Positions 51,535 to 62,366 are shown, numbered from the stretch's first letter. The stretch: DNA of 64,000 bases from Candidatus Altimarinota bacterium (GCA_028689205.1 JAQTWP010000001.1:210018-274017), one strand, 5' to 3'. Translations and numbers: made by a program. The notes: generated by a model from the letters alone, not told the origin.

Positions 51535-52170
51535 TTAGTTAGAATTCATTACTTCTTCAAGTTTATTTCTTAGTGTATTTTCAAGCTCAACTAATTTTGC
51601 TAGTATTCTATTCTTCCTTGTCTCAAGCATTGATGAATTAAGTATATTATATTCTTCTTGCATGACTCTTTCTATGGTTTTGTTGAGGCGACTTTCTCAG
51701 AGAATCTGAACCCTATTCTCAATCTGATTCCTTTCGTTATTATTCAATGCACTTCAACTTCAAATTCAACTTATTTGTGCTCTATGTTCAATTTCTTCAC
51801 GATATCTATTTTTTTCTTGTAACATATCTCAGGTTCAACTCATAGAACCATCCTGTAATCTATCTCTGTCTCTGTCTTGTAACATATCTCAGGTTCAACT
51901 CATAGAACCATCCTGTAATCTATCTCTGTCTCTGTCTTGTAACATATCTCAGGTTCAACTCATAGAACCATCCTGTAATCTATCTCTATCTTGCATTAAA
52001 TCTCATGATTCTCCACTTAATCATCAATTACTTGTATTACTAGAACTAGAACTAGAACTAGAAGATCATCAACTTCATCAATTATTAGATGATGCGTAGA
52101 TTATTGAATTAACTAATAATAAACTTAAAACCAGAGGTATGAACATTAATCTTTTTTCTACTGTTTTCAT
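51535..52170 (-). CDS. Secreted low-complexity protein with three 20-aa repeats
   Basis: 211 residues. Signal peptide (FIPLVLSLLLVNSIIYA), then a Gly/Ser linker with a run of serines. Three near-identical units of 20 residues follow (RLQDGSMSGTGDMLQDRDRD), encoded by exact 60-bp DNA repeats at about 51817-51997. A charged helical C-domain ends the protein (IENRVQILGESRLNKTIERV). The identical DNA suggests recent unit duplication and probable length variation. It looks like a surface or matrix protein; no family recognised. Confidence 0.72.
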
Positions 52171-52278
52171 AGTGCAATTTATTAGTAAATAAAGTGTCTA
52201 GTAATTGTATTTAATACACTTGTTATGTCAAGAGATATAAGTGAAACAAATGTGAAGAATTATCTCAAATAAATTAAA

Positions 52279-52317
52279 CAAAAAAATCACCAATTATTGA
52301 TTAATAGGTGATTTTTT
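52279..52317. terminator. Intrinsic terminator
   Basis: AAAAAATCACC / GGTGATTTTTT stem with a 15-nt loop, just beyond the TPR-like gene's TAA on the minus strand. Confidence 0.85.
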
Positions 52318-52328
52318 AATTTTTAATC

Positions 52329-53477
52329 TTAGTAATCTTCAACTTTATTATCCCAATGTCAAGAGTCTTTGTCATAAAAATAGTTCAGTGGGAAATCTTT
52401 TGTCCATTGATAGTCAATTGGAAAATAATCTATATATTTGTCTTCAAAAAGAACCTTTGCACTAAATGCATGTTTCCCTTTGTCAGTGAAATATTTTTTA
52501 TCAATTTTTTCTAAATAGGCAAGATTAATTTCTCTAACAGCTTTATTAAGATATCTTACACAATCTGTTCATTTGTCTACAGTTTCTTCTTTACTTCATC
52601 AACTTTTATCTTCTAGAGCTTTTCTATATATTTCTATTCATTTTAGGAATTCTCAATTAAGACTTACATTATTCTGGAATCATTTATTAAGGATTCATCC
52701 AAGATAAGTAGAAAAATCTCTACATTCTTTTGTATTTTCTGTTCAAAGAGATTCAGCCAAAGAAAGAAACATTAGAATTGATTTTTCTCTGTCTCATCAT
52801 TTCCCTTGCATTATTGCTGCCATAATTCTTGCTCAAGTTGGAGCATCAGTATTCGCAGATGTTATTTTATAATACTCAGAAGCTTTTACTCAATCATGGA
52901 AATTCCAATAATATATATATGCTAGGAAATATGGAATATTCGAATCTGTGCAAGGATTAGCATATTTTGAATTAGGTTCCCACAACTTAGGTAAATCAAA
53001 TTCTTTTTTAATTAATTCTATTTTTTTTGAATCACAAGTTAGTTTTATTCATTTAAGTCACAATTCTAGAGCTTGTTTATCGTACGTGTTTTGTTTTGTT
53101 AATCAATCACTTTCATATCTTTCATTATAATTCGAGAGAAGTAATTCACCAATCTGATACGGATACGTAAAATTAGGATTAAGATCAGTTATAAGATTGA
53201 GCATTAAATAAAGATATTTTTTGTATTCACTTCATATAGCGTTGGATCCTATATATTGAATTGCAGATAACCAATAAAAATCAGATATAATATTATAATA
53301 TCATGCAGAAGCTCATTTTATAACCTTTGAAGATGGTATGAATTCGGGATGATTAACTAGATTAATCTTGATATCTTGATGTTTTTTGTAATTAACAAAT
53401 CATCAGATAACATAAAATCCAACTAAACTTAATAATGTAAATAATATAAAACTTGATACTAAAACTTTTTTCTTCAT
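52329..53477 (-). CDS. Membrane-anchored TPR-like helical protein, 382 aa
   Basis: N-terminal anchor (VLVSSFILFTLLSLVGFYVI) then an extracytoplasmic helical domain. Segments such as GYYNIISDFYWLSAIQYIG, NPNFTYPYQIGELLLSNYN, YFLAYIYYWNFHDGVKASEY and GARIMAAIMQGKGGDREKSI look like TPR helices. The C-terminal part is charged. TPR proteins of this type often scaffold pilus or secretion machines, but none is adjacent. It is followed upstream by the Jag-like gene 17 bases away, so co-transcription is likely. Confidence 0.65.
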
Positions 53478-53493
53478 TTTTTAATTTTTTTTT

Positions 53494-54003
53494 TTAAATA
53501 TCAATTCAATCAATATCAATATTAGAATTTATTGATTTTGCAGTAATTACAGGAGCAAGATGCATAGTTCTCAAATTACCTTCTCATATACTATATGATT
53601 TTATTGTTTCTAGTTTTTTCTCAGAGATATAATTATGTATTTTCTTTCTTTCATATGAGCTATATTCTGGAAGTACAATTTCTTTTTGGAATTTTATTAC
53701 ATAATCAATTCTAGAATCAATATATCTGAAAATCTTTTCTTCTTTTGATTTTAGATAATCATTAACTTCCAAGTGTATTATTACAGAATCTCCAATAGTT
53801 TTTTCAATCATTCTAGATAGAAGGTGTTTTATAGATTCTAGAGATTGTCAATGAGTTCAGATAATTAGCTTAGAATCAGTTGTTTCTAGATGAATAAAAT
53901 AAATACTTCTTTCCTCATCTTCACATTTGATTGTAAGATTAGTCATGTCAATCTTCATTAATTTGAAGAATTCATTGCTAATTTGTTCAATTTGGGTTTT
54001 CAT
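53494..54003 (-). CDS. Jag/KhpB-like KH-R3H RNA-binding protein
   Basis: 169 residues. A KH domain at about 35-95 carries SKLIIGTHGQSLESIKHLLS, where the family has I-G-x-x-G-x-x-L. The R3H part is at 120-160: YSSYERKKIHNYISEKK then SYSIGEGNLRTMHLAP, matching R-x-x-x-H and S-x-G-x-x-x-R. Jag proteins (KhpB) bind small RNAs and influence cell division and wall growth. The N-terminal Jag domain is absent or replaced by a short helix, and there is no yidC next to it. Confidence 0.82.
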
Positions 54004-54168
54004 ATCATTTCAGGATTAGAATTTAAGTGATTGAATTATATTTATTTTTAAAAAAACACAAATTTTGGTTAATTTTTTTGTTCTTATTTATAAAACTTAA
54101 AAAAAGTATTTGAAATTTTAATGTTTTTTTGGAAAAATAATTTATTTGATAAATTAAGTTAATTGATA

Positions 54169-54750
54169 CTATTTATAATATTTTTCTAAAATTTTATTAA
54201 GTGTTTCTATTCTTTTTTGAGAATTATCTTTTTTTTCTAATTCTTTGTTTATCCAAGCTAAAAATCCCTCTTTAAAATTTGTGATTATTAAATTCATTTC
54301 TTCACTTTCAAGATATTTTAACTTGTCAGCACCAATTCTTAATAAAATTGTATCAAAATATACTTCCAAAATTCAATTATGAATTCATAATTCTTTATGA
54401 TTTTTTTTATAGTTAATAACAGTATTTAATCATTTAATAAAATTATTTTCATTATAAAGAAAATACATTGACATTAATAAATACAATTCATCATCTCATT
54501 CATAATCTTTTTGTATTTTAAATATTTCTTGAATTTTATTTTTATAATTAGAATTATCTTTATTTTTTTCATCAATTACATATTCTAATAATTCAGCTAA
54601 ATTTCATATGATGTTTTTTTTATATGCTTCTTTTGCAATTTTATATAAATCTTCTTTTGTATCTTTTTTTGCTTTTAATAAAGCGCCTTCATCATAAAAA
54701 GAAGTTTCATAAGTTCAGGTATTGTCATTATAAATATTTCTAATTTCCAT
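54169..54750 (-). CDS. Hypothetical protein, 193 aa, third gene of an unknown operon
   Basis: Soluble, helical and Lys/Glu/Asn-rich: MEIRNIYNDNTGTYETSFYD, YKIAKEAYKKNIIGNLAELL, ELYLLMSMYFLYNENNFIKG. The repeated helix pairs look like TPR or Sel1-like repeats. It overlaps the TAA of the gene upstream at TAATG. No family recognised. The three genes here are more AT-rich than their neighbours and sit beside the tRNA-Ser repeat array, which suggests an acquired block. Confidence 0.62.
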
Positions 54751-55001
54751 TATTTTTTTGGTTTATAAAATGGGTTATTTTTATTATAATCATCTATTTT
54801 TTTTGGGTCAAGAGGTTTTTGTAATTCTTCTCAAATTTTTTTTTCATATTCATCACTATTAAGATAAGTTTTTACATTATCATATGTTTTAATAAAACCT
54901 CTTTGTAAACTTTTTAAATAATGATTTCATCAAGGAGACTTTATTGAATCAACATTTTCATTTGAAGTATCAATGTTTGGTCATTTATCTATATTACTCA
55001 T
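54750..55001 (-). CDS. Hypothetical protein, 83 aa, second gene of an unknown operon
   Basis: Polar protein (MSNIDKGPNIDTSNENVDSI; GGNHYLKSLQRGFIKTYDNV) ending NPFYKPKK. Low complexity at the N-terminus, no membrane segment. Starts 4 bases before the end of the upstream gene's stop region and shares TAATG with the downstream gene, so it is translationally coupled. Unknown. Confidence 0.58.
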
Positions 55002-55004
55002 AAT

Positions 55005-55367
55005 TTATAAAAATAGTCAGTTAAAAATATTTTGGTCTATCTCATTATATTTTTCATGTTTTTCATATATTTTATTTTTGGCTAATTTTTCTAAATTATT
55101 TTTAGAACTTAAAAAATAATTAATCATATTATTAGTTTGATTAATAATTAATAATTCTTCATTATTATCAACTTCTCACTTCATTATTGAATTATTCAAC
55201 TCTATTAATCAATTTTTTATATCTTCTTTTGTTTCCAAATCAACATTTGGTAAAATTTCATTTAAATATACTTCAATAATTTTTATATACTCAAGAAAGA
55301 TACTTTTAAGCAACTCTTCAAGAGGAAGAGAATTTAAAATTTCATTTGAATTTATAAAGTAAAGCAT
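55005..55367 (-). CDS. Hypothetical helical protein, 120 aa, first gene of an unknown operon
   Basis: MLYFINSNEILNSLPLEELL then LEYIKIIEVYLNEILPNVDL; helical throughout, acidic, no cysteines or membrane segments. It lies about 100 bases from the tRNA-Ser repeat-array terminator. Unknown; with the next two genes it forms a compact operon of a kind seen in toxin-immunity or surface-export blocks, but nothing specific is recognised. Confidence 0.58.
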
Positions 55368-55464
55368 TTTTTAAGAAAAAATAATCTAAACTATTTTAAT
55401 ATATCATATTTTTAATTATTTTTCAAAAATAAAAGCCTTTTAAAAACAACTTTTGCATTGAAAC

Positions 55465-55499
55465 AAAAAAATATAGTTCAAATTGAACTATATTTTTTT
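55465..55499. terminator. Terminator closing the tRNA-Ser repeat array
   Basis: AAAAAAATATAGTTCAA / TTGAACTATATTTTTTT, a near-perfect palindrome with T-runs on both strands. On the minus strand it comes right after the last tRNA 3'-end repeat, so tRNA-Ser and the array could form one transcript. Confidence 0.8.
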
Positions 55500-55509
55500 G
55501 TTTCAATTA

Positions 55510-55933
55510 TGGCGGAGAGGAAGAGATTTACCCGTTCCGCTATCGCTCCACGAGTATAAACTTCTCATCTCTTCCTTATGAAGATTAGTTAATCTTGTAA
55601 TTTATATTTTGCATTTTCAATTTGCATTTTCAATTTCTTTTGGCGGAGAGGAAGAGATTTACCCGTTCCGCTATCGCTCCACGAGTATAAACTTCTCATC
55701 TCTTCAGTTTTTCTTAACATCCTCAGTTCTATTTTCTCAATTCTCAGTTCTTTACATTGGCGGAGAGGAAGAGATTTACCTGTTCGCTTTGCTTCGGGCA
55801 TAAACTTCTCATCTTTCATTATTTCTTAATATCCTCAGTTCTATTATCTTAATTCTCAGTTCTTTACATTGGCGGAGAGGAAGAGATTTACCCGTTCCGC
55901 TTCGCTCCACGAGTATAAACTTCTCATCTCTTT
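55510..55933 (-). repeat. Array of four truncated tRNA-Ser 3'-end repeats
   Basis: Four copies (55510, 55641, 55758 and 55870, each about 60-64 bp) share with tRNA-Ser the last 19 bases including CCA (TGGCGGAGAGGAAGAGATT on the plus strand). Each then continues with a conserved non-tRNA part, CCCGTTCCGC...CTCCACGAGTATAAACTTCTCATCTCTT, which pairs with its own start to form a long imperfect hairpin. AT-rich spacers of 45-70 bp, also related to each other (TCCTCAGTTCTATT), separate them, giving a 112-131-bp period. Copy 3 has diverged (TTCGCTTTGCTTCGGGC). Confidence 0.88.
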
Positions 55934-55987
55934 CTAATTTTATTTTAAAATCCTTAATTCTTAACTCTCAATTCTCAGTTCTAATTA

Positions 55988-56078
55988 TGGCGGAGAGGAA
56001 GAGATTCGAACTCTCGGTGCCATTACTGACACACACCCTTTCCAAGGGTGCGCACTAGACCGACTATGCGACCTCTCC
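55988..56078 (-). tRNA. tRNA-Ser (anticodon GGA)
   Basis: Acceptor GGAGAGG/CCTCTCC, discriminator G, encoded CCA (55988-55990). Anticodon stem CACCC/GGGTG with loop TTGGAAA gives GGA, reading UCC/UCU. The long variable arm (about GTGTGTCAGTAATGGCAC) is typical of serine, and the T-arm is GAGAG-TTCGAAT-CTCTT. Four truncated copies of its 3' end follow downstream. Confidence 0.95.
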
Positions 56079-56196
56079 ACTTGGGTATTATATATATTTT
56101 TTCTAATATAGAAATTTTTATGTGATTTATTTTTTTATTTGAGTTTTTTGGCATTATTAATAGAATTTCAAAAATTTATTATCTTTTTATTTTTAA

Positions 56197-57810
56197 ATGA
56201 AGAAATTATTCATTGTTTTTTTAACATTTTTTTTGTTTATTTCACAGACACAAGCCTTTACTAATTATTTTACCTTTTGATTAAGGCTTCATGATAATGA
56301 ATACGAATTAGTTCCAAAAATTGAAAATAAATTCAATACAAAAGTTCCTCTTGTTTCTATAATTTATGATGATTTTAGCGAATGAGAAGCCTTTAAACTT
56401 GCAAAAACATTCAAAACTCTTTGAAATGATAGAGTTTATCATATTAGTATCAATCCTTTTGGATATAATCTTAAGGATTTAATAGATAATCCCAAACATA
56501 TGTGATGGGAAAGAAAATATAGGGCTCTTTTTCGTTTAATAAAAAAATATGATGTAAAAGTAATATTTCGTTCACTTCATGAAATGAATTGATGATGGTA
56601 TTCTCGGTCGTCTGACCCATATAGATTCCCGATTTTTTGGAAAATGATGTGGAATTGGAGTAGGGAAGAGTGACTAGATAGATCTAATATTTTGTTTGAT
56701 TTTTCTATTAATAGTCAGGATTTGCCTGCAGTTGAATGATCTGTACCGAGTCAGACAACTCCTGTTATGACATGTAACCAAACTTTGAAAAAAACAACCT
56801 GATGTCTAACTTTCGAAGATTATTACCCTTGAGATGAATATGTAGACATATTATGAGTTACGATATATAATTGGTGAACTGGAGCGCGCAAAGAAGATTG
56901 GGCCAAATGGAGAGATCCATTTACTGTTATAAATGAGCCATGATATCGGACTTTCGACAGAATGAAAAAACTCTGAAAACCCATATTCATAGATGAGGCT
57001 TGAAGCACTAGTATAAAGGTCGATGGACCATATGATGAACTAAAATTAATAGATCTATATAAACAAAGTCATTATAGGGAAGATTCTACAACTGCAACTG
57101 GAACCAAAGTAAAAAACGATTGGATTAATAAATTACCAGAACTTTACACAGATCCACAAGTAATGTGATGAGCATATTTTAATGCTGACGTTACTTATTG
57201 ATTAAATGACAGAAGACAGGTTGGAGAGCTAGATTGGATGGCAATAGATCCTAATAAGAATTTTGCATATCCAGCAGTACTAGATATATTAAATAGTTCC
57301 AAAAACCTTACATTCCCAACTTTTTACTTTGATCTTAATAAAAAAATACTGAATTCCAAGAAATGGATTAGTGAGGATCAAATGCTAAAAATCCATGAAT
57401 TTATAAGTCAAATAATGGTTTATAAGGAAGGTAATTTAATAGTTGATTGAGATTATAAAGGTACTTATAAATACGCCAAATATCAATATTATCTTGAGAA
57501 AAGATTAAAATCTGACCCGATTCTTTGTGAATATATTAATAAAAAATTCCCTCAAATAGAATGTAGTGATGCAAAGAAAGTAGAAAATTATGAAATTAAG
57601 AAAAAAGTCTTTGATTATATAATTAATAAAGTTCTAACAAGTCCCATTAAACTATCTAATTGGGGAATATGTCAACAAATAGAAGATTACAAGGTTTTAC
57701 TTGATATAAAATCAGCTAAACTAAATGCAGGAAGCAATAAATATAAAATATACGAAGATATTCTTGAATATCTAAATAAGTATGAAAAGAATTTTTTGGA
57801 ATTGAGGTAG
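56197..57810 (+). CDS. Exported GH26-like glycoside hydrolase
   Basis: 537 residues. Signal peptide (LFIVFLTFFLFISQTQA). The catalytic domain matches family 26 (beta-mannanase-like): VKVIFRSLHEMNGGWYSRSS carries the acid/base Glu in H-E-M-N-G, followed by FWKMMWNWSREEG, NILFDFSINSQD and YVDILGVTIYNWG. The nucleophile Glu is probably in PIFIDEAGSTS (about 268). It would cut mannans or related beta-glycans outside the cell. The last 180 residues are an extra helical domain. Possibly used on host polysaccharide. Confidence 0.83.
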
Positions 57811-57872
57811 AAGATAAGATTTTGGAATTTAGTTAAAATAACTTATACTCAGTTAAATTTTAATAAAAAAAT

Positions 57873-60866
57873 ATGGCAAAACTATTTAAAGATAATGTAA
57901 TAAAAGAAAAATTATTAAATTTTGAGATTCCAGATTTCGAGAAAAAAATAGAAATTCTAGAAAGTTGGAATAATCTTTATAAACAAGGGAAACTTCACGA
58001 GAAAAAAGAGACTTCAATACAATGAGAATTTGCTTCACATATTTTGTGAAGTGTTTTGTGATACAAAGATTTTGTAGAAAATAATGAGCAGTGGAACAGA
58101 CAAAATGAACCTGGAAATCCAACTTGATGACAAAGTTCTGATTTCTGACTTTGATATTTTAAATCATCAAAAGATTTTTCTCAAAATTTAATTAAAGTAG
58201 TTGTAGAAGTAAAAGATACAAAAACTTCTCTTGATAAACCTCAACAAAGAGCCGGAAATTTGACACCAGTTCAACAAGCATTTAAATACAAACCATATTT
58301 TAATGAGTGTGATTTTATAATAGTTTCAAATTTTTATGAAACTCGTCTTTATATAGATTCTTACTATGATTATGAAAGTTTTACTTTGTCTGATTTAGTT
58401 GATCCTAAAAATAATTATTTTAATTTCAGAAAATTTTATTATCTACTTTGAAAAGAAAATTTAATCACAAAATCAGGAGATAGTAATACTAAATCTTTGC
58501 TTTCACTTATAAGAATAAGAGAAAAAGAAATCACAAAAGATTTTTACAAAGAATATACTAATCTAAGAAAAGAACTTTTCAAAGATATAGTAGTAAATAA
58601 TCCAGGATTCAAAAAATCTGAACTTGATTTCTTACTAAATAAAACTCAAAAAATAATAGATAGAATAATATTTATTCATTTTTGTGAAGATTTAGGGCTT
58701 TTACCACAATGAAAATTAAAAGAGAATTTACTTAGAGCAGAAGAAATATGATTTACTCCTTGGGAAATGCTTCAAAAATTCTTTGAATTTGTAAATTCTG
58801 GAAGTGAAAAACTTGGAATTCCTGATTGATATAATTGAGGACTTTTCAAAGAAGATATAGAACTAAATAAATTAAAAGTTTGAAATGACATTTGTAAAAA
58901 ATTCGTTGATTTATGAGATTATGATTTTGCTGACGATTTATCTGTAAATATTTTAGGACACATTTTTGAACAATCAATAAGCGATATAGAGGAATTAAAA
59001 GACAAAATCAATAAACAAGAAGAAGCAACTTTATCAAAAAGAAAAAAAGACTGAGTTTTCTATACTCCTGAATATATAGTTGATTACATTGTTAAAAATA
59101 GTGTTGGAAAAAAGATTGATGAATGGGAAGAAGAATTAAAAGAAAAACATTCTTTAAAAGATGATATTACAGATAAAAATTACGATAAAAGAGCAATTTT
59201 AGTTTATAGTGAACTTCAAGAAAAAGTACAAAATATAAAAGTTCTTGATCCTGCTTGTTGAAGCTGAGCATTTCTTGTAAAAGTTTTTGACTTCTTACTA
59301 GATAAAAACAAAGAAGTTTCAAAAAAACTAGAAGACTTATGAATTAATCAAGGGTTATTTTCAAGTGAAAATTATTTAAAAACTATACTTCAAAATAATA
59401 TTTACTGAGTTGATTTAAACGAAGAAAGTGTAGAAATAACAAAACTTTCTCTATGGCTTAAAACTGCTCAGAAAGGTAAGAAATTAGCAAATCTTGATAG
59501 CAATATCAAGTGTTGAAATAGTTTAATAGATGATAAAAAAATTGCTTGAGATAAAGCATTTGTTTGGGAAACTGAATTCAAAGAAATTTTTGATAATGAC
59601 TGATTTGATGTGATTGTTTGAAATCCTCCTTATGTAGTAGTTAATAAAAAAGATGAAATTTCTAAATTATATGAATGGAATGAAGATTTATATCTAATGT
59701 TTTTTGAAAGAGTTTTAAAAAAATTAATAAAAAAAGAATGATATTTTGGTTTTATAACTCCAAGATTTTTCTTAGTAAATAAATCAAATTCTAATTTCAG
59801 AAATTTTTTAATAAATAAAGTTAATTTAATACAATTAATTGAAACATCTCCTTTTGAAGATGCTAATACTGAATGTGTGATTTCAGTTATTAATTTCAAT
59901 AAAATAAATAAAGATATTGAAATACTAAATGACTTAGATTGAAATATTTTGTATAAAAGTGCTATATCAAAAGAAATTATAAATAAAAATGAAGATTTTT
60001 TAATTAATACAACTTTAACTTGAATTCAAAATAGTATAAATATAAAAATAGAAGAAAACACTAAAAAAATATCAGATATATCTATCTCAAAAAGATGAAT
60101 GGAATTGTGAAAACCTTTTTTAAGAGAAGAAAAAAGTTGAATTGAGGCTTTAATTTGACAAGATATTAATAAATATTCTTTAAATTTTGAAAATACTTAT
60201 ATATCAGAAAATAATCAAGAATATATAAGATTAAAGAATTTTTTTATTTGAGAATCTATATATTTAAGAAGAGTAGCAAAAGAAATAATTGCTTATTTAT
60301 GAAATAATTTTGCTTATAATAAAAATATATATTGATTAAAAATAATAGATAATAATTTTTCTATTAAATATATCTTAACTTTATTAAACTCAAGTTTAAT
60401 AACATTTTATTATAAGAGTAAGTTTTCTACTAAAAAATGAGATTTATTTCCAGAAATTCAAACATATCTATATAATCAACTTCCAATCAAAAACATTCCA
60501 CTTTCAGAACAAACATCTTTTGTAGAAAAAGCAGATTTTATGCTTGATAAAAATAAAGAACTTCAAGAAAAAGTAAATAAATTTTTGAATAGATTAAAAA
60601 GTAGTTTTTGAATCGAGAAATTCTCTAATAAATTAGAATGATTTTATAATCTTAGTTTTACTGATTTTGTAAAAGAATTGGCAAAAAATAAAGTAAATTT
60701 GAGTTTAAAAGACCAGGATGAGTGGGATGATTATTTAGATAGTTTTAAAAAAGAAGTTTTAGAATTAAAATCTCGAATTGATAGTTGTGATAAAGAAATT
60801 GATGAAATGGTTTTTGATTTGTATGGGTTAAATAAAGAAGAGAGGAAAGTGGTTTTAGGAGAATAA
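57873..60866 (+). CDS. Type IIG restriction-modification enzyme (Eco57I-like)
   Basis: 997 residues, one chain with nuclease, methyltransferase and target recognition. The N-terminal PD-(D/E)xK-like part shows SSDFGLGYF then KVVVEVKDTK (about 110). The m6A methyltransferase has GVFYTPEYIVDYIV, motif I VLDPACGSGAFLV (about 460) and catalytic motif IV DVIVGNPPYVVV (about 585). The C-terminal half (LRRVAKEIIAYLG; DLFPEIQTYLYNQLPIKNIP) is the recognition domain. No separate S or R gene is needed. It appears intact. It is the strongest defence gene in the window. Confidence 0.9.
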
Positions 60867-60933
60867 AATAACAAAAGACATTGTAATAGTAGTATTTATA
60901 TTTAAATTTAATTTTGTAATTATTAAATAATTT

Positions 60934-61572
60934 ATGTTTTGAAAAAAGAATAAATTAGAAAAACAACAAGAATTAAAAATGGATTTTTTAATTAATTCTT
61001 GATATAAGCAACTAGAATTACATAATAAAATTTTTGATGAAATAGATAAAAAAGTTATGTGGTTTTTAACTTTTATATCTGCAATAGAATGATATTTATT
61101 ATCAAATTATTTTATAAATAAAAATCTAAATATTTTTTTTACTAAGAATTTTATTTTTTTAGTTATATTAATTGTCTGATTGTTTATATTATGAATTCAA
61201 ATATTTATTTTAAAATGAAAGAAGTTTAGTACTTGACCAAATATATATAAGCAAACAATAGAATTTTGGCTAGATTGAAAAACTTTTTATAGTCTCAAAG
61301 ATGATACACTTAGAACTTTAAATCAATCTTATAATGAAAATGATAAAATTATATCTTATAAGGCTAAATGTTTTAGGATTTCTATAAACTTACTTATTTT
61401 ATATTTTATATTAATATTTTTTTACTTTTTAATTCCTATTATTATGTCTGATGAAAAAAACGATAATTTACCACTTACTTCAAATAATACTTGAAGTCAA
61501 CAATATAACGAACCGCCTTTAAAATCTGAAAATACTGGAAAAATAGAAAAAACATTTACACCTAAAAAATAG
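60934..61572 (+). CDS. Three-helix membrane protein next to the restriction enzyme
   Basis: 212 residues. After a charged start (KLEKQQELKMDFLINSGYKQ), a HNKIFDEIDKKVMWFLTFIS segment leads to the first membrane helix, with two more (FIFLVILIVGLFILGIQIF; ISINLLILYFILIFFYFLI). A hydrophilic Thr/Asn/Glu tail follows. The amphipathic helix with D-x-K just before helix 1 recalls SLATT or nucleotide-activated TM effectors of defence systems, but this is weak. It starts 67 bases after the restriction gene. Confidence 0.55.
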
Positions 61573-61578
61573 ATTAAA

Positions 61579-61806
61579 ATGCTTCAAAGTATAATTAACG
61601 CTTACAAAAATGATTGACATAAAGTTGATTGATTATTTCTTGAGGAAGTGCAAGGACTTGAATTGGAGGAGATTATTGAAATTATCAGGAATGCAAAAGG
61701 AAGAGATATTATTGTAAGCAAACCAAAAGAAGGGGTTTTAGATTGACTGTGGTATGAATATAAAGGTAAAGTTAATCCTAATTTTAATTTTGAGAAGTAT
61801 TTATAA
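61579..61806 (+). CDS. Small hypothetical protein, 75 aa
   Basis: MLQSIINAYKNDGHKVDGLF, LEEIIEIIRNAKGRDIIVSK, ending NPNFNFEKYL. Compact alpha/beta protein without membrane segments. It starts 6 bases after the membrane protein's TAG, so they form an operon with it. No family recognised. Confidence 0.62.
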
Positions 61807-61852
61807 TAAAAAATTGGGTTAAGGCTAAAAAATTCTTTCCTTCTTGCTTTTT

Positions 61853-61879
61853 GTCATTCCTGGCTACGACCAGGAATCT
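61853..61879. repeat. REP-like palindrome
   Basis: GTCATTCCTGG-ctacga-CCAGGAATC, 8-bp stem; 16 bases from the stop of the second GIY-YIG gene. Confidence 0.82.
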
Positions 61880-61894
61880 ATTAAAAAATCCTCA

Positions 61895-62176
61895 TTATTC
61901 TTCAATATATAAATCTTTCCAAGTTGGATTTATTGAATTAATTAATTCAATTTTCCATTCTCTTTTCCATCTTTTCAATTGCTTTTCTCTTTTCAGAGCA
62001 CTTTCAATATTATTTGTTTCTTCTAAATAAACTAATTTATCTATATTATATTTACAGGTAAATCATTCTACTAATTTATTTTTATGTTCGTATATTCTTC
62101 TAATAATATCATTTGTAATTCAAATATATAATGTTTCTTTATTGCTTGCTAGAATATAAACAAAATATTTTTTCAT
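61895..62176 (-). CDS. Single-domain GIY-YIG nuclease (second copy)
   Basis: 93 residues, clear paralogue of the gene at 19.2 kb. YFVYILASNKETLYIGIT holds the GIY/YIG strands, IIRRIYEHKNKLVEG the arginine, ALKREKQLKRWKREWK the catalytic Glu, and it ends NPTWKDLYIEE. TGA supplies several glycines, including one in LYIGIT. Palindromes of the same family lie 16 bases downstream and 24 bases upstream. Confidence 0.9.
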
Positions 62177-62199
62177 AGTAAAAGGTTTATTATTTTACA

Positions 62200-62366
62200 G
62201 ATTCCTGTTTTCACAGGAATGACAATGGACTGGTTTATTTTAAAAAAGTTTTAATTGATTTTACAGATTCCTGGTTAAGTCGAAAATAACAAGAAGTGAA
62301 GATTTAGAATTCAGATATAATATAAATAAAGTATTTATATTATTCTGGATCTAAACCAGGAATGAC
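62200..62366. repeat. Cluster of REP-like palindromes
   Basis: GATTCCTG-ttttca-CAGGAATGACA (62200-62224), then a split element: GATTCCTGGTT (62266-62275) pairs with AACCAGGAATGAC (62354-62366) across about 80 bp of unrelated AT-rich sequence, as if something had been inserted into a palindrome. Located between the second GIY-YIG gene and radA. Confidence 0.78.

Noticed and set aside
51817..51997. CRISPR-like 60-bp repeats
   Set aside because: They are in-frame coding repeats within a secreted protein.
55510..55933. CRISPR array or protein-coding repeats
   Set aside because: Spacers are related to each other rather than unique, and the repeated part is the tRNA-Ser 3' end; small ORFs across it are artefacts.
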